Virus record (IMG/VR): IMGVR_UViG_3300025154_000277
Coordinates: 1 to 34,117 of that record
Length of the DNA: 34,117 nucleotides
Reading direction: 5' to 3' (one strand)
DNA from: a virus
This document shows, in pieces, positions 20,445 to 28,952 of the stretch. The notes under the pieces were generated by a model. That model searched no databases, was not told the DNA's origin, and was given only the letters and a program-made list of their open reading frames with translations. The translations under genes and the position numbers were made by a program. Every line of letters starts with the position of its first letter. The first letter of the stretch is position 1.

Positions 20445-22305
20445 AATGCTAACCGGAAAAGCCAAAACTGATTATCAACGAGAGCAGATTCAAGCAGGGT
20501 ATAGGCAAACTTCTTTAGGTTGGCAGTCAACCAATCTAAAAATTGTTAATAAGAAGTCTCGGCTTGTTCCATTTGTTCATAATCCGGCACAAAACAAGGT
20601 TTATAATCTAATCGCTTTGCAACAAAAGTACGGCTTTCCGGTTATGCTCGTAATCCTAAAGGCAAGGCAAGAGGGAATCTCGACATATATTGAAGCGAAT
20701 ATCTTTGAGAAAGCAAATAAACATCAAAACACTCACGGTTGCGTAGTCTCTGCTGACAAAGACGCAACGGAAAAAGTGTTCCGTATGTGCGAAACATTCC
20801 AGGCCGAAATGCCTGCCGATGCGAAACTTGAGACAGAGCGTTCTAATCGCAAAGAGATTGTTTATAAAGCTCCTCATCGAAGCTCGATTCTCTGTCAAAC
20901 TGCTGGTAAGCGGGTACTTGGCCGAGGAGGTACGACTAATTATGTACACGCGACAGAAGTGGCGTTCTGGTCTAATGCTGAAAAGCAACTGCTTGGCTTG
21001 CTCCAGGAAGTTCCCGACGATCCAAACACGATGATTGTGCTTGAAAGTACAGCAAATGGCGTTGGCGGGGCTTTCGCGGAGACCTACTGGGACGCTGTGA
21101 AGCGAATGAGAGGTCTTTATAATACTGACGGTTCAATCAACCCCGATGTTTTACGCGGCTATATACCGATATTCTTGTCTTGGCAGAGTTTTCCAGAGTA
21201 CGTTACGCCATTGCCGATTGGCACATCAGTTGTTCCATATTTCCTCATAACGCCTGAAATTCAGGAATATGTCCGCGAGGGCAAGGAAATGGGCGTTGAG
21301 TTGTCGCAAGAGCAACTTTACTTCGCAGTTTTAACGATTCAAAACAAATGCGGCGGCGATATTTCACGCTTCAAAGCGGAGTTTCCGCGAACAGCCAGAG
21401 AGGCTTTCCAGTCAACAGGCAGGATGGTTTTCAAGCCAACCGACTTGGACTGGATGGAGAAATCCTGCAAGCCGGCGATAGACCATATCGAATTTTACTA
21501 TGACAATATCACTCAAAAGGTTAAATACCGTCGCGTTGATAGGGAGATAAACTGCTGGTCTGTTTGGCGATACCCGCAAGAGGGTCATAGTTACGTCTGC
21601 TTTGGCGATGTTGCCGAGGGAATACTATCCGACCAGAATGATTCAAAGAGCGACCCTGATAGGTCTGTGGCTGCGATACTTGACCGTGGCGAGCACGATG
21701 TGCCTATGACTTACTATGGCAGGCCGGAAACAATTGAGTATGGCGACCAGATGTTATACGCCTCTGTTTTCTTTAATTATGCTTGGGCATCGCCGGAAAT
21801 GAACTCCATCGGACAAAGTGTTCTTGATACTTTCAAGCGGGCTGAATATGAATTTATTTACATCCGGACTCGCGGAGAATCGACCGCCAATACAGAAGAT
21901 TCCGACTTACTCGGCTGGAAAACGACTGTTTTAACCAAAAAGCCGATGATTGCAGACTTGCAAGAGGTTGTCAGTGAACACGGTTTAAGGGTTTATGACA
22001 TTCGCTTTATTGACGAATTAAGAGTGTTTATTTGGAATCCTCAGGGCAAGCCGATGGCTGAAACCGGCGAACACGACGACTGCGTTATTACTTTGGCCGG
22101 TCTTATTCAGCTTCACCAGAGATGCCCGATGAATGAGGACTTTGGCTTTGCCGAAGACGTGAAGTCCGGCAAGAACGAGATTGCTGTTATGGGTGCTGTT
22201 GATACAGGCACTGACGATGATGATGGATTAGACGGTCTTTACGAAAGCGAAACAGAACGATTACAGGTTGGTATTGACGATGATGATGTAGGAGAGTTGG
22301 GATGA
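20425..22305 (+). CDS. terL: Terminase large subunit (ATPase-nuclease)
   Basis: A 626-residue motor that pumps DNA into the head and cuts it. The ATPase part has the Walker A-like LKARQEGIST (78-87) and Walker B YVHATEVAFW (173-182, catalytic E178). The RNase H-like nuclease part has CFGDVAEG (D395), the DPDRSVAAILD segment soon after, and a late acidic cluster EHDDCVITLAG near 550. The N-terminal tail of about 40 residues is extra and overlaps the small subunit gene. Followed by portal and capsid genes in usual order. Confidence 0.93.
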   Translation: MAEAVSKMLTGKAKTDYQREQIQAGYRQTSLGWQSTNLKIVNKKSRLVPFVHNPAQNKVYNLIALQQKYGFPVMLVILKARQEGISTYIEANIFEKANKHQNTHGCVVSADKDATEKVFRMCETFQAEMPADAKLETERSNRKEIVYKAPHRSSILCQTAGKRVLGRGGTTNYVHATEVAFWSNAEKQLLGLLQEVPDDPNTMIVLESTANGVGGAFAETYWDAVKRMRGLYNTDGSINPDVLRGYIPIFLSWQSFPEYVTPLPIGTSVVPYFLITPEIQEYVREGKEMGVELSQEQLYFAVLTIQNKCGGDISRFKAEFPRTAREAFQSTGRMVFKPTDLDWMEKSCKPAIDHIEFYYDNITQKVKYRRVDREINCWSVWRYPQEGHSYVCFGDVAEGILSDQNDSKSDPDRSVAAILDRGEHDVPMTYYGRPETIEYGDQMLYASVFFNYAWASPEMNSIGQSVLDTFKRAEYEFIYIRTRGESTANTEDSDLLGWKTTVLTKKPMIADLQEVVSEHGLRVYDIRFIDELRVFIWNPQGKPMAETGEHDDCVITLAGLIQLHQRCPMNEDFGFAEDVKSGKNEIAVMGAVDTGTDDDDGLDGLYESETERLQVGIDDDDVGELG

Positions 22306-22532
22306 AGCAATTAACTGATTACCAAAAACATTATAGATATGTGTTCTGGCAAGATATTATTTTTTCTTGCCTGTTTCTGGCAATAACCATAGGTCTTCCT
22401 TTTTTGCCGATAGAACCTGAAATGAAATATGGATTGTATTATACGTCTTTTATGTTTGGATTGTTAACCATCGGCGTTTTTGCGATAGCAATGATAGCTA
22501 AATCCGAATGGAAGCGTGGAGAAATGGAGTAA
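22302..22532 (+). CDS. Small two-helix membrane protein
   Basis: A 76-residue protein with two hydrophobic segments (about 15-37 and 45-66) linked by a short acidic loop containing PIEPEM, and a charged tail. It starts within the end of the terminase gene (ATGA overlap). Holins often have this layout and size, but antiholins and unrelated inner-membrane proteins do too, and no lysin lies beside it. Confidence 0.6.
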   Translation: MKQLTDYQKHYRYVFWQDIIFSCLFLAITIGLPFLPIEPEMKYGLYYTSFMFGLLTIGVFAIAMIAKSEWKRGEME

Positions 22533-23056
22533 TGAAAATCTGCTCATACTGTCATTTGCCAATAACTGACGATGCTACCATAAAAGCACAAAGGACAACC
22601 TGTGTTTGTATGAAAGCACCATTAGATAACGTTATGAGGCCAACGCCAGTGCCGGATTTAAATCTTGCAGATTATTGTAATAACGAAACAAATATCAGGG
22701 CTTGGGGTGAAAAATTCCCTGTGTGTATCGAGGAATTAGATAAATCTTCTCATGTGCCAGACGATTGCATTGGTCGTTTAATAGTTGTTGCCAAAAACGA
22801 GGGCGGGTTTAATAGCACATCTGTTGACTTGTTGGATATTATTGAATGGACAAAGAAGAATAAGCCGCAACTTATAGGCATTTCTATTACCGCCCAACAC
22901 GCTCGTTCTCTATCGGAACTCATGAAGCACTACCGCAAAATGAAAGAACTTTTTAGCAGAGATTGTGTTGCTGAAAACATTGCAAAAGATAATCCAGACT
23001 CCACTCCACTGACATTGGATTATCTCGATGAACTGATTAAGGATTTGGAAAAATGA
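22532..23056 (+). CDS. Hypothetical protein with Cys-rich N-terminus
   Basis: A 174-residue protein. ATG 22532 overlaps the preceding stop by one base (TAATG) and has a GGAG site, so it is preferred to an ATG 24 bases upstream. It opens with MKICSYCHLPI and a TTCVCMK segment, a likely zinc-binding pair of CxxC/CxC. The rest is mixed helix and strand (GRLIVVAKNEGGFN, IIEWTKKNKPQLIGISI). The HNH-AP2 gene overlaps its end by 4 bases. No family recognised. Confidence 0.65.
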   Translation: MKICSYCHLPITDDATIKAQRTTCVCMKAPLDNVMRPTPVPDLNLADYCNNETNIRAWGEKFPVCIEELDKSSHVPDDCIGRLIVVAKNEGGFNSTSVDLLDIIEWTKKNKPQLIGISITAQHARSLSELMKHYRKMKELFSRDCVAENIAKDNPDSTPLTLDYLDELIKDLEK

Positions 23057-23538
23057 AAGAAATAAAACTAACACAAGGTAAAGTGGCAATTATTGATGAC
23101 GTTGACTACGCCGAATTATCAAAATATAAATGGTATGCTCGTCTGGAAGGGAAAGTATATTATGCTCAAAGAGGCGTAAAGAAAAGCAATGGAAAAAGAA
23201 CAATACAAAGAATGCATCGTTTTTTAATGAATCCTTCAGTTGGAATAGGCGTTGACCATATTGACGGCAATGGACTCAATAATCAACGAAGCAATTTGCG
23301 TCTCTGTAATCAGTCTGAAAATTGCAGAAATCAAAGAGCAGTTAGGGGTGGAAGTAGCAAATACAAGGGTGTGGATTGGTTTAAATTATTAAATAAATGG
23401 CGAGCAAAAATATATGTTAATCACAAGAGTGTTCATTTGGGTGTCTTTGCCTCCGAAGAAGATGCGGCATCGGCATATAACAATACCGCAGTGAAGTATT
23501 TTGGTGAGTTTGCAAAACCAAACGAGGTGGCAGCGTGA
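23053..23538 (+). CDS. HNH-AP2 homing endonuclease
   Basis: A 161-residue intact member of the same family as those at 68 and 2746: LTQGKVAIIDDVDYAELSKYKW (6-27), MHRFLMN (H55), GVDHIDGNGLNNQRSNLRLC (66-85; D68, H69) and an AP2-type C-terminus (YKGVDWFKLLNKWRAKI ... FGEFA). Both neighbours look whole, so unlike the copy at 2746 it seems to have entered between genes. It overlaps both by 4 bases, so it carries its own coupling signals. Confidence 0.88.
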   Translation: MKEIKLTQGKVAIIDDVDYAELSKYKWYARLEGKVYYAQRGVKKSNGKRTIQRMHRFLMNPSVGIGVDHIDGNGLNNQRSNLRLCNQSENCRNQRAVRGGSSKYKGVDWFKLLNKWRAKIYVNHKSVHLGVFASEEDAASAYNNTAVKYFGEFAKPNEVAA

Positions 23539-23765
23539 ACGAATATGCTTACATAATTTGTTATCTGCTCGGTGCAATTACCGGAGTAGCTTTGATGTAT
23601 ATCGGATTCCTGCTCGGCTTTAGGTCGAGTTATGAGATTAGAATGGGCAAGACTGATTTGCCTGAAAACACTGATAAAACGGGATTGTTCGGAAAACGTG
23701 AAAAAGAGCCAGCAGAATTTGCTATGTTGGACGAATACGATAAAAAACAGAAAGGTTTAATATGA
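23535..23765 (+). CDS. Small membrane protein
   Basis: A 76-residue protein with GTG start at 23535. A hydrophobic segment (about 5-28: AYIICYLLGAITGVALMYIGFLLG) is followed by a charged cytoplasmic tail of about 45 residues. Overlaps the HNH-AP2 gene by 4 bases and the next gene by 4 bases. Function unknown. Confidence 0.6.
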   Translation: MNEYAYIICYLLGAITGVALMYIGFLLGFRSSYEIRMGKTDLPENTDKTGLFGKREKEPAEFAMLDEYDKKQKGLI

Positions 23766-24256
23766 AAAAACTAATTGCAGTATTTGTGATGTTTGTGGCG
23801 ATGTCCTCAATTTGTTTTGCGACAACGACATCTGACAAAAGAATCAAAAACGGTAATATACAGATTTACTACCATACGTCTGGCGGGGTGGGAGACTTTA
23901 ATGATTCCAACACGACTGCTTTGGCTACTAATGTATGCTCTGCTTTTTACGGCGACACTTTAAGCATAATCATTGACCCGAATGGCGACGATGCAAGCTT
24001 TGATATTGTGCTTTATGTTGACCCTTATGAAATCGGCGAAACGCAGGTTAAGAAGCTATATATTGTTAAAACCTTTTCCGCTCTCAATGCGGCTACTGAC
24101 TATTTTTTCTATGTTATTACCTCTACTGATTCAGCGGCGAACATTTTCGGAGGGATACCGTTGACAGGCGACCTGTATATTGGCCGGCAAAATATAACCA
24201 ATACCGCAGCGGCGATGAACGATTTGAAGATTTATATAAACGGAACAGCCAATTAA
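23762..24256 (+). CDS. Exported protein, unknown function
   Basis: A 164-residue protein with a signal peptide (MKKLIAVFVMFVAMSSICFA, cleavage near 20-21). The mature part is beta-rich with an acidic loop (DPNGDDASFDIVLYVDPYE). No family recognised. With the protein at 17814, it is a second exported product encoded among the packaging and head genes. Confidence 0.65.
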   Translation: MKKLIAVFVMFVAMSSICFATTTSDKRIKNGNIQIYYHTSGGVGDFNDSNTTALATNVCSAFYGDTLSIIIDPNGDDASFDIVLYVDPYEIGETQVKKLYIVKTFSALNAATDYFFYVITSTDSAANIFGGIPLTGDLYIGRQNITNTAAAMNDLKIYINGTAN

Positions 24257-24270
24257 GAAAGGGAATCGAA

Positions 24271-24600
24271 ATGGCAGCTTATCATTACATCGAATACAAA
24301 ACATTAGCAGCCCCAAAGATGCGATTAGTTCGCGTAAGCGACTGTAAAATATGGGATAACACGAACAGTGAATTGTCTTCTACTCCCACTTATTCCGACA
24401 CAGTAATTACCCTGACCAGGAATACCTATGTCAATGGCATACCAGTTACCATTCCGGCCACATTGCCGTCAGGGAAATATGATATGTTGTTTTATGACAT
24501 CGCAACGCCTACAAATACCGACGAAGTATCGAAAGTTAAGCGTATATGGTGGGATGGCCAGAATCTTGAATACGCAATTCCACAAGTATTGGATGTGTAA
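24271..24600 (+). CDS. Small beta-rich protein, possible structural accessory
   Basis: A 109-residue protein with GAAAGGGAATCG before the ATG. Strand-like pattern throughout (YHYIEYKTLAAPKMRLVRVSD, TVITLTRNTYVNGIPVTIPATLPSGKYDMLFYD). The phrase LPSGKYDMLFYD is reminiscent of small phage virion proteins that act with head or tail components, but I cannot name a family. No signal peptide. Confidence 0.55.
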   Translation: MAAYHYIEYKTLAAPKMRLVRVSDCKIWDNTNSELSSTPTYSDTVITLTRNTYVNGIPVTIPATLPSGKYDMLFYDIATPTNTDEVSKVKRIWWDGQNLEYAIPQVLDV

Positions 24601-24603
24601 GAT

Positions 24604-26682
24604 ATGCAAAAAGCACCATTAAAAGGCGAATCTCGCAATTCCGTAGCAGTTGACGCTACCGTTGTTGACTTATATCCAGAGCTAAATACTCTGCTGGATA
24701 ATATGCGCGATGCCGGAATGTCAAAGACCAATGAATGGAAAGAGATATGGTTCTCTGCCATTCAATACGCCTGGGGTCAGCAGTTGCAGGGATGGGATTT
24801 AAAAGAAGATTGGCAGTATGTGGTTGTCAATCGCATATACCCGCTGATGTTTCAATCTATCTCGAAGTTGGCCGGCAATAATCCTAAGATATTCACACAG
24901 GCTTGGGACGATGACATTGATGGTTCGATTGAATATGCAGAAAAATGGGCTAACCATCTTCAATACCTCTGGGAATCGCCTTACGAACTCAGTATGCGGC
25001 TTAAAATAATACTCGGACTGCTTGACTGTTGCGTATTCGGTTATATGGTCGGCACGCCGAGATGGGAAACAAAGCCTCGCGGTGGATGGGATGACAAAAA
25101 TAAGAAATGGGTAGGCAAATCAGAGATTGAAATCATTCACCCTGCATTGTTCTGGTGCGACCCATCTGCGGAAAGTATCGCAACCGCTCAAAGTTGCGGC
25201 ACTACTCGCCGAGTAAAACTTGAATGGGCGGTTAATCGCTGGCCTGAACATAAAGACGCTATCGAAAAAGAGGCTTACGATTCCAAAGACGCAAGATACA
25301 CATCAGGAGACTTGATAACATATCAAAGCCAAAAAGGTTCTACGGTATCAACATCCAGACAGAATATGTTTTCTCGACTTGCTTCAAGGATACTCGGCAG
25401 CTCTGAAAACTCTGGCGATTCCGCAAATAGTAGTGAAAACACGCAGAAATATGTTGATATAGACCAGATTTACTGGTGCGACTACGAAGAAAAGCACGTT
25501 ATTATCAAAGACAATATCCCTAAAGAAGATTTGCTTGCACAAGGCAAGATAGTACAGGAAGAAATTACAGGTATCTTCATTGATACAGAAGCCAAAGCTC
25601 CGCTTGCTGAATGGCCTCAACAGGTTATCAATGAGTACGATGAGCCGGTATATCCAAATGGCCGGTTTGTTTTAAGGATAGGCAGGACGATACTTAACCC
25701 GAAAGAAGAAGACCAGAAATACAAAGAGAGCCGATGGCCGTTTATTGTAATGCCTTATCACATCTTACCGCATATGTGGCAAGGTGGCAATGCGGTAGAG
25801 GGCGTTAAAAGCAATCAGGACTTCTTGAATATCACCGTATCCTCTCTGGTTAATCAGGTTAGGAGAACGGCAGACCCGACAAAGATTATCGAGGCTGGAG
25901 CATTAGCGAAAGGCAGAGATGGCAAAACTCGAACAAAGAAAGACGACATAACCGGACTGGGCAGGATAATTGTAGCGGCTAAGGGCAAACTTGAAATGAT
26001 TTCTAATATGATTTATCCGCCAGTTGACCCTGCTGTTTATTCTCTATCGCAGGTTTTAAAACAAGATATAGATGATCAGATGTTTATGCAGGCCATAGCC
26101 CGGGGAGAATCGAACAAAGGGCAGCAGACAAGGGCAGAAGTCTTAACCCTTAACCAGAACTCGCTTGAATACGCCGGCTTACAGGGCATTTTCCTCGATA
26201 AATGGATAGACGATATAATGACTTTGGTTGCTGAAATATGCCAGAGGAATTACGAACCGGACAGGTTAATGAAAATACTTTCTGACGGCACTCGTGCCGG
26301 AACACAGATAACCCAGCCGATGCTTGACGTTCGATTTGATGTTAATATCGAGCCGGGTTCAACCTTGCCTTTTGACGAGATTAAGAAGCAGACCGAGTAT
26401 TCGACAGCATATAAACTTCTTGAAAGTCCTGTAGCGAATCCGCTTTTGGAAGATATGCTCCGTATTCTCAATATTTCGAAGCGGAAAGAAATACTCTCAA
26501 AGCATCAGGGAACGCAACTGTTTAAGCAATTCATCGGGGTATCTGCACAGTCAATGGCTATGTTATCGCAGTTGAATCCCCAGACAGTACAGACGGTTAT
26601 TACGCAGATACCGCAATTACAGCCGGTCTTACAACTTATGCAACAGGCGGCGGGGCTTGCGCCAAAGGCAGGGGTGAAGTAA
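24604..26682 (+). CDS. Portal protein
   Basis: A 692-residue protein placed between terminase and scaffold/capsid genes, the usual portal position. Its pattern fits P22-like portals: YVVVNRIYPLMFQSISKLAGNNPKI at about 75-99, a long core with repeated Trp and Pro, WPFIVMPYHILPHMWQGGNAVEGVKSNQDFLNITVSSLVNQVRR at about 380-425, and a C-terminal helical Gln-rich tail. The portal forms the ring through which DNA enters and leaves the head. No frameshift seen. The stop overlaps the next ATG. Confidence 0.85.
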   Translation: MQKAPLKGESRNSVAVDATVVDLYPELNTLLDNMRDAGMSKTNEWKEIWFSAIQYAWGQQLQGWDLKEDWQYVVVNRIYPLMFQSISKLAGNNPKIFTQAWDDDIDGSIEYAEKWANHLQYLWESPYELSMRLKIILGLLDCCVFGYMVGTPRWETKPRGGWDDKNKKWVGKSEIEIIHPALFWCDPSAESIATAQSCGTTRRVKLEWAVNRWPEHKDAIEKEAYDSKDARYTSGDLITYQSQKGSTVSTSRQNMFSRLASRILGSSENSGDSANSSENTQKYVDIDQIYWCDYEEKHVIIKDNIPKEDLLAQGKIVQEEITGIFIDTEAKAPLAEWPQQVINEYDEPVYPNGRFVLRIGRTILNPKEEDQKYKESRWPFIVMPYHILPHMWQGGNAVEGVKSNQDFLNITVSSLVNQVRRTADPTKIIEAGALAKGRDGKTRTKKDDITGLGRIIVAAKGKLEMISNMIYPPVDPAVYSLSQVLKQDIDDQMFMQAIARGESNKGQQTRAEVLTLNQNSLEYAGLQGIFLDKWIDDIMTLVAEICQRNYEPDRLMKILSDGTRAGTQITQPMLDVRFDVNIEPGSTLPFDEIKKQTEYSTAYKLLESPVANPLLEDMLRILNISKRKEILSKHQGTQLFKQFIGVSAQSMAMLSQLNPQTVQTVITQIPQLQPVLQLMQQAAGLAPKAGVK

Positions 26683-27086
26683 TGTCAGATGTTATTGATT
26701 ATTTGAATGGAATGTATAAAGAAGCAAATAAACTTTACAAAGAATCTTCTATGTTCAAGAATGAATCTGATAAATGCACGTTACGGTTGCAACAAGGCGA
26801 CCCCGAAATGATTGAACATTGGCGGTTTATAATGGCTATATCTGTGGTTGCCTTACAAGAAAATTATCAATTACTCGGAGTTGATATGCCATTGTGGGCG
26901 ATACGAGGTGAATCTTTTTACGCAGGACAAACACCTCTAACAGAAAAAGAGCTTGTGTGTGCGAAATTAACATTAGACTTTTTTGATAGTGATGGTAATT
27001 TTCCAACAACGGGTATATTAGGTGATTTTGGCAATAAAATGAGAAAGCGTTTTGCGGCACAAGAAAATGACACCGACAATAAGTAA
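26682..27086 (+). CDS. Hypothetical protein after the portal
   Basis: A 134-residue protein overlapping the portal stop by one base. It is helical at the start (DYLNGMYKEANKLYKESSMFKN), then has an amphipathic centre and a segment with ELVCAKLTLDFFDSDG. No motif or family is recognised. The tight overlap suggests a role in head assembly or a small accessory gene carried with the portal. Confidence 0.6.
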   Translation: MSDVIDYLNGMYKEANKLYKESSMFKNESDKCTLRLQQGDPEMIEHWRFIMAISVVALQENYQLLGVDMPLWAIRGESFYAGQTPLTEKELVCAKLTLDFFDSDGNFPTTGILGDFGNKMRKRFAAQENDTDNK

Positions 27087-27501
27087 TCAAATAATGCAAA
27101 ATATGACGGTACTCAAAGATGTTCCGATAACAGGAATCGTGCTTTACCTTATTATTCTGGCAGTAGTAGTAACGATTTCGGTTATGTGTTGGGTGCAGTT
27201 TAACGAAAACGGACAAAGTTTTTACAGAGTCTCTAAAAAACTGTTTAAGAGAGCAAAATTAAAGGATAACAGAACAATGGCAAAATTAAAGAAACCAGTA
27301 ACGGAAGTGGCAAGCGTTGAAAGTACACAGGTATCACAGGTGGAAACACAAGACGAGCCGGTTGTTACAAAAGCCGTCTGCCCCCGTTGTAAAGGCGACG
27401 GCGTATTCCACTCAACAAAGACCGGATACAGAGCAAAGACATCTGCCGAACCTTTGATTGACACATCAAGGCCGTGTCCTGATTGCGGCGGAAAGAAGTA
27501 A
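27067..27501 (+). CDS. Membrane-anchored zinc-ribbon protein
   Basis: A protein of about 144 residues (start uncertain; ATG 27067, or ATG 27094). It has one membrane segment (VPITGIVLYLIILAVVVTISVMCW), a basic stretch, a Val/Thr/Gln-rich linker and a C-terminal CPRCKGDGVF ... CPDCGGKK, a DnaJ-like or zinc-ribbon Cys4. An internal ATG at 27277 with AAAGGA upstream could make a soluble form holding only the zinc module. Function unknown. Confidence 0.55.
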   Translation: MTPTISNQIMQNMTVLKDVPITGIVLYLIILAVVVTISVMCWVQFNENGQSFYRVSKKLFKRAKLKDNRTMAKLKKPVTEVASVESTQVSQVETQDEPVVTKAVCPRCKGDGVFHSTKTGYRAKTSAEPLIDTSRPCPDCGGKK

Positions 27502-27584
27502 TAATTAAGTTTCCATCTATTGATGAACTGGTTTACCGGCAGGATTTGTCGGATGACGTTTTAACAGAAGAACAGGTCAGGTAA
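27483..27584 (+). CDS. Possible tiny ORF
   Basis: A 33-codon frame from TTG 27483 with protein-like content near the end (FPSIDELVYRQDLSDDVLTE). It has no clear ribosome binding site. An 8-bp inverted repeat (GGTTTACC / GGTAAACC) lies in its second half. Listed because it fills a gap otherwise without a gene. Confidence 0.25.
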   Translation: MRRKEVIIKFPSIDELVYRQDLSDDVLTEEQVR

Positions 27585-27605
27585 ACCGTTCTATCAACTG
27601 GTTTT

Positions 27606-27800
27606 TTGGAGAAAGAATGGAATTATTCTAATCTTCAAATTCCAATATATGTTATTGGGTCGGATATGGGATGTGCCATAATAACAGAACCGATATACAT
27701 TAAAGGGTGTGTTAAGCCGCCAACACATAGGATATTGATTTCATCGAAACATAAAGTTATACGGTTAGTTAAATGCGGCATACCGATTGGATTGGCTTAA
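27606..27800 (+). CDS. Possible small protein, unknown function
   Basis: A 64-residue frame that begins at TTG 27606, an unusual start with no obvious ribosome binding site; the first in-frame ATG is about 60 bases later (27666). The content looks protein-like (NLQIPIYVIGSDMGCAIITE ... THRILISSKHKVIRL), so a real gene is plausible but not certain. Confidence 0.4.
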   Translation: MEKEWNYSNLQIPIYVIGSDMGCAIITEPIYIKGCVKPPTHRILISSKHKVIRLVKCGIPIGLA

Positions 27801-27845
27801 TAATGAACTTTGCTTAAGAATGTCAAAAAAAAGGGAGTAAGGTAA

Positions 27846-28064
27846 ATGAGACATATAGAAATTAAAACACAAGGAAACGAAGTAGTAGTCGCTGGTAGCG
27901 GCAAAGCGATTAAGTGTTGTGTTCGGCCAGACCTGCCGTGCCAGGTGGACTGTGCGGCGTTTTTTATAGTTAGTCCTTGTGATGTAAATGAAAACGAAAT
28001 CGCTCTCTGTGACAATATGGCCATTGGCGAGATTGTCAACGGCAAGGCGGTGTCAAATTCCTAA
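27846..28064 (+). CDS. Small Cys-rich beta protein
   Basis: A 72-residue protein with AAAGGGAGTAAGG before the ATG. It contains several Cys in KCCVRPDLPCQVDC and later single Cys, with strand-like segments (EVVVAGSG, AAFFIVSP). Possibly metal or disulphide stabilised. Function unknown. Its end overlaps the next gene. Confidence 0.6.
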   Translation: MRHIEIKTQGNEVVVAGSGKAIKCCVRPDLPCQVDCAAFFIVSPCDVNENEIALCDNMAIGEIVNGKAVSNS

Positions 28065-28251
28065 TCCTCGACCAAAAGAATCTGAAAAGCAGTTTATGAC
28101 GAGATGTATTCCGTTTTGTGTTAAGGAAGGTCTAACGCAGAAACAGTCGGTATCAAAATGCACTGGAATTTGGAATCAGTCTAATAACAAAAAGCCGAAA
28201 TCTAAAGCGGAAATGAAAGCGATAAACAGCGAAAACAGTAATTATTTTTAA
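28057..28251 (+). CDS. Small phage protein of the PxPxPxES...RC...W type
   Basis: About 64 residues. The stretch PNPRPKESEKQFMTRCIPF, then QKQSVSKCTGIWNQ, resembles small phage proteins that begin MPxPxPxES and hold two conserved Cys and a Trp, often near portal or protease genes. The homologous start falls on ATT 28057, preceded by AAGGCGGTG; no ATG or GTG lies at this place. An in-frame ATG at 27988 would add 23 unlikely residues inside the previous gene. Start therefore uncertain. Confidence 0.55.
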   Translation: MPNPRPKESEKQFMTRCIPFCVKEGLTQKQSVSKCTGIWNQSNNKKPKSKAEMKAINSENSNYF

Positions 28252-28260
28252 GGATATAAA

Positions 28261-28506
28261 ATGAAAAGCGAAACAACAATAAAAGGCTCAACAATGCCGG
28301 CCGAGCCAAAGCGGTTTAAAATACCGTCAAGTTCTTATGGTGTTACCTGTGGTGAAGCGGCGGACATTTTACTTAGAGCCGCCGAGATTAAGGCAAATAA
28401 ACCTCTGCTCAAAGCGGCATTGGCCGACTTGAAGACAAGGAAAAAGGCATTATCCTCTGTTGTCGATGAATCGCCGGTAGATGAAGGCGCGGACGAAAAT
28501 ACTTAA
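28261..28506 (+). CDS. Small helical hypothetical protein
   Basis: An 81-residue protein with AAGGATATAAA before the ATG. It has a Pro-containing N-terminus, then a helical stretch (GEAADILLRAAEIKANKPLLKAALADLKTRKKAL) and an acidic tail. An internal ATG 33 bases in (residue 12) might be an alternate start. No family known to me; similar short helical proteins lie near phage head genes. Confidence 0.6.
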   Translation: MKSETTIKGSTMPAEPKRFKIPSSSYGVTCGEAADILLRAAEIKANKPLLKAALADLKTRKKALSSVVDESPVDEGADENT

Positions 28507-28533
28507 CCAGCTAATCAAGAAGAAAGGAATAAT

Positions 28534-28686
28534 ATGGAAAACACTATTGAACATTTAAAGAATGCCTTTGAGGTTGTATGCAAGCGGAAAATGGAGTTTT
28601 GCTCGGCTATGTTGGAAGCTAAAAATGCTCCAGATTTCGAGACGGCTAAAAACATATTACTCAATGCTCTTACTACTCAACCGTAA
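28534..28686 (+). CDS. Small helical hypothetical protein
   Basis: A 50-residue ORF with AGAAAGGAATAAT before the ATG. It is almost wholly helical with one Cys pair region (VVCKRKMEFCSAMLEAKNAP). The next gene starts 4 bases after its stop. Function unknown. Confidence 0.55.
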   Translation: MENTIEHLKNAFEVVCKRKMEFCSAMLEAKNAPDFETAKNILLNALTTQP

Positions 28687-28690
28687 AAGT

Positions 28691-28828
28691 ATGATACAGA
28701 AGATTTTACAATACATTGAAACGTTGTTTAAAGATAAGCCAAAATTTACAGGCAAGTTGATACTTGACTTTAAAGGCGGCCAGTTAATGCAGATTGAAGA
28801 ATTTAAGCGAACAAAATTCTCAGAGTAG
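28691..28828 (+). CDS. YezD-like (DUF2292) small protein
   Basis: A 45-residue protein. The pattern of a helix (MIQKILQYIETLF) followed by GKLILDFKGGQLMQIEEFKR resembles the DUF2292/YezD family, small proteins of unknown role that often end in a segment like VVQIEKxEKxR. The ATG is 4 bases after the preceding stop; no strong ribosome binding site, so coupling is likely. Last gene before the terminator at 28873. Confidence 0.5.
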   Translation: MIQKILQYIETLFKDKPKFTGKLILDFKGGQLMQIEEFKRTKFSE

Positions 28829-28872
28829 CTCTTTATATAAAACTGAATAATTGATTTAGCAAGACAAGCGAT

Positions 28873-28925
28873 AAAAAGCCCTTGTATTTGAGTTCCATAA
28901 CGGACTCGGTACGAGGGCTTTTTTT
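28873..28925. terminator. Strong bidirectional intrinsic terminator
   Basis: AAAAAGCCCT (28873-28882) pairs fully with AGGGCTTTTT (28914-28923), with an inner helix GAGT/ACTC, A-run on one side and T-run on the other. It should stop transcription in both directions, and separates the portal group from the scaffold/capsid group. The 250-base gap 28829-29076 otherwise shows only one doubtful ORF. Confidence 0.8.
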
Positions 28926-28952
28926 GTTGCCATATACAAACGGGAATCAGAG

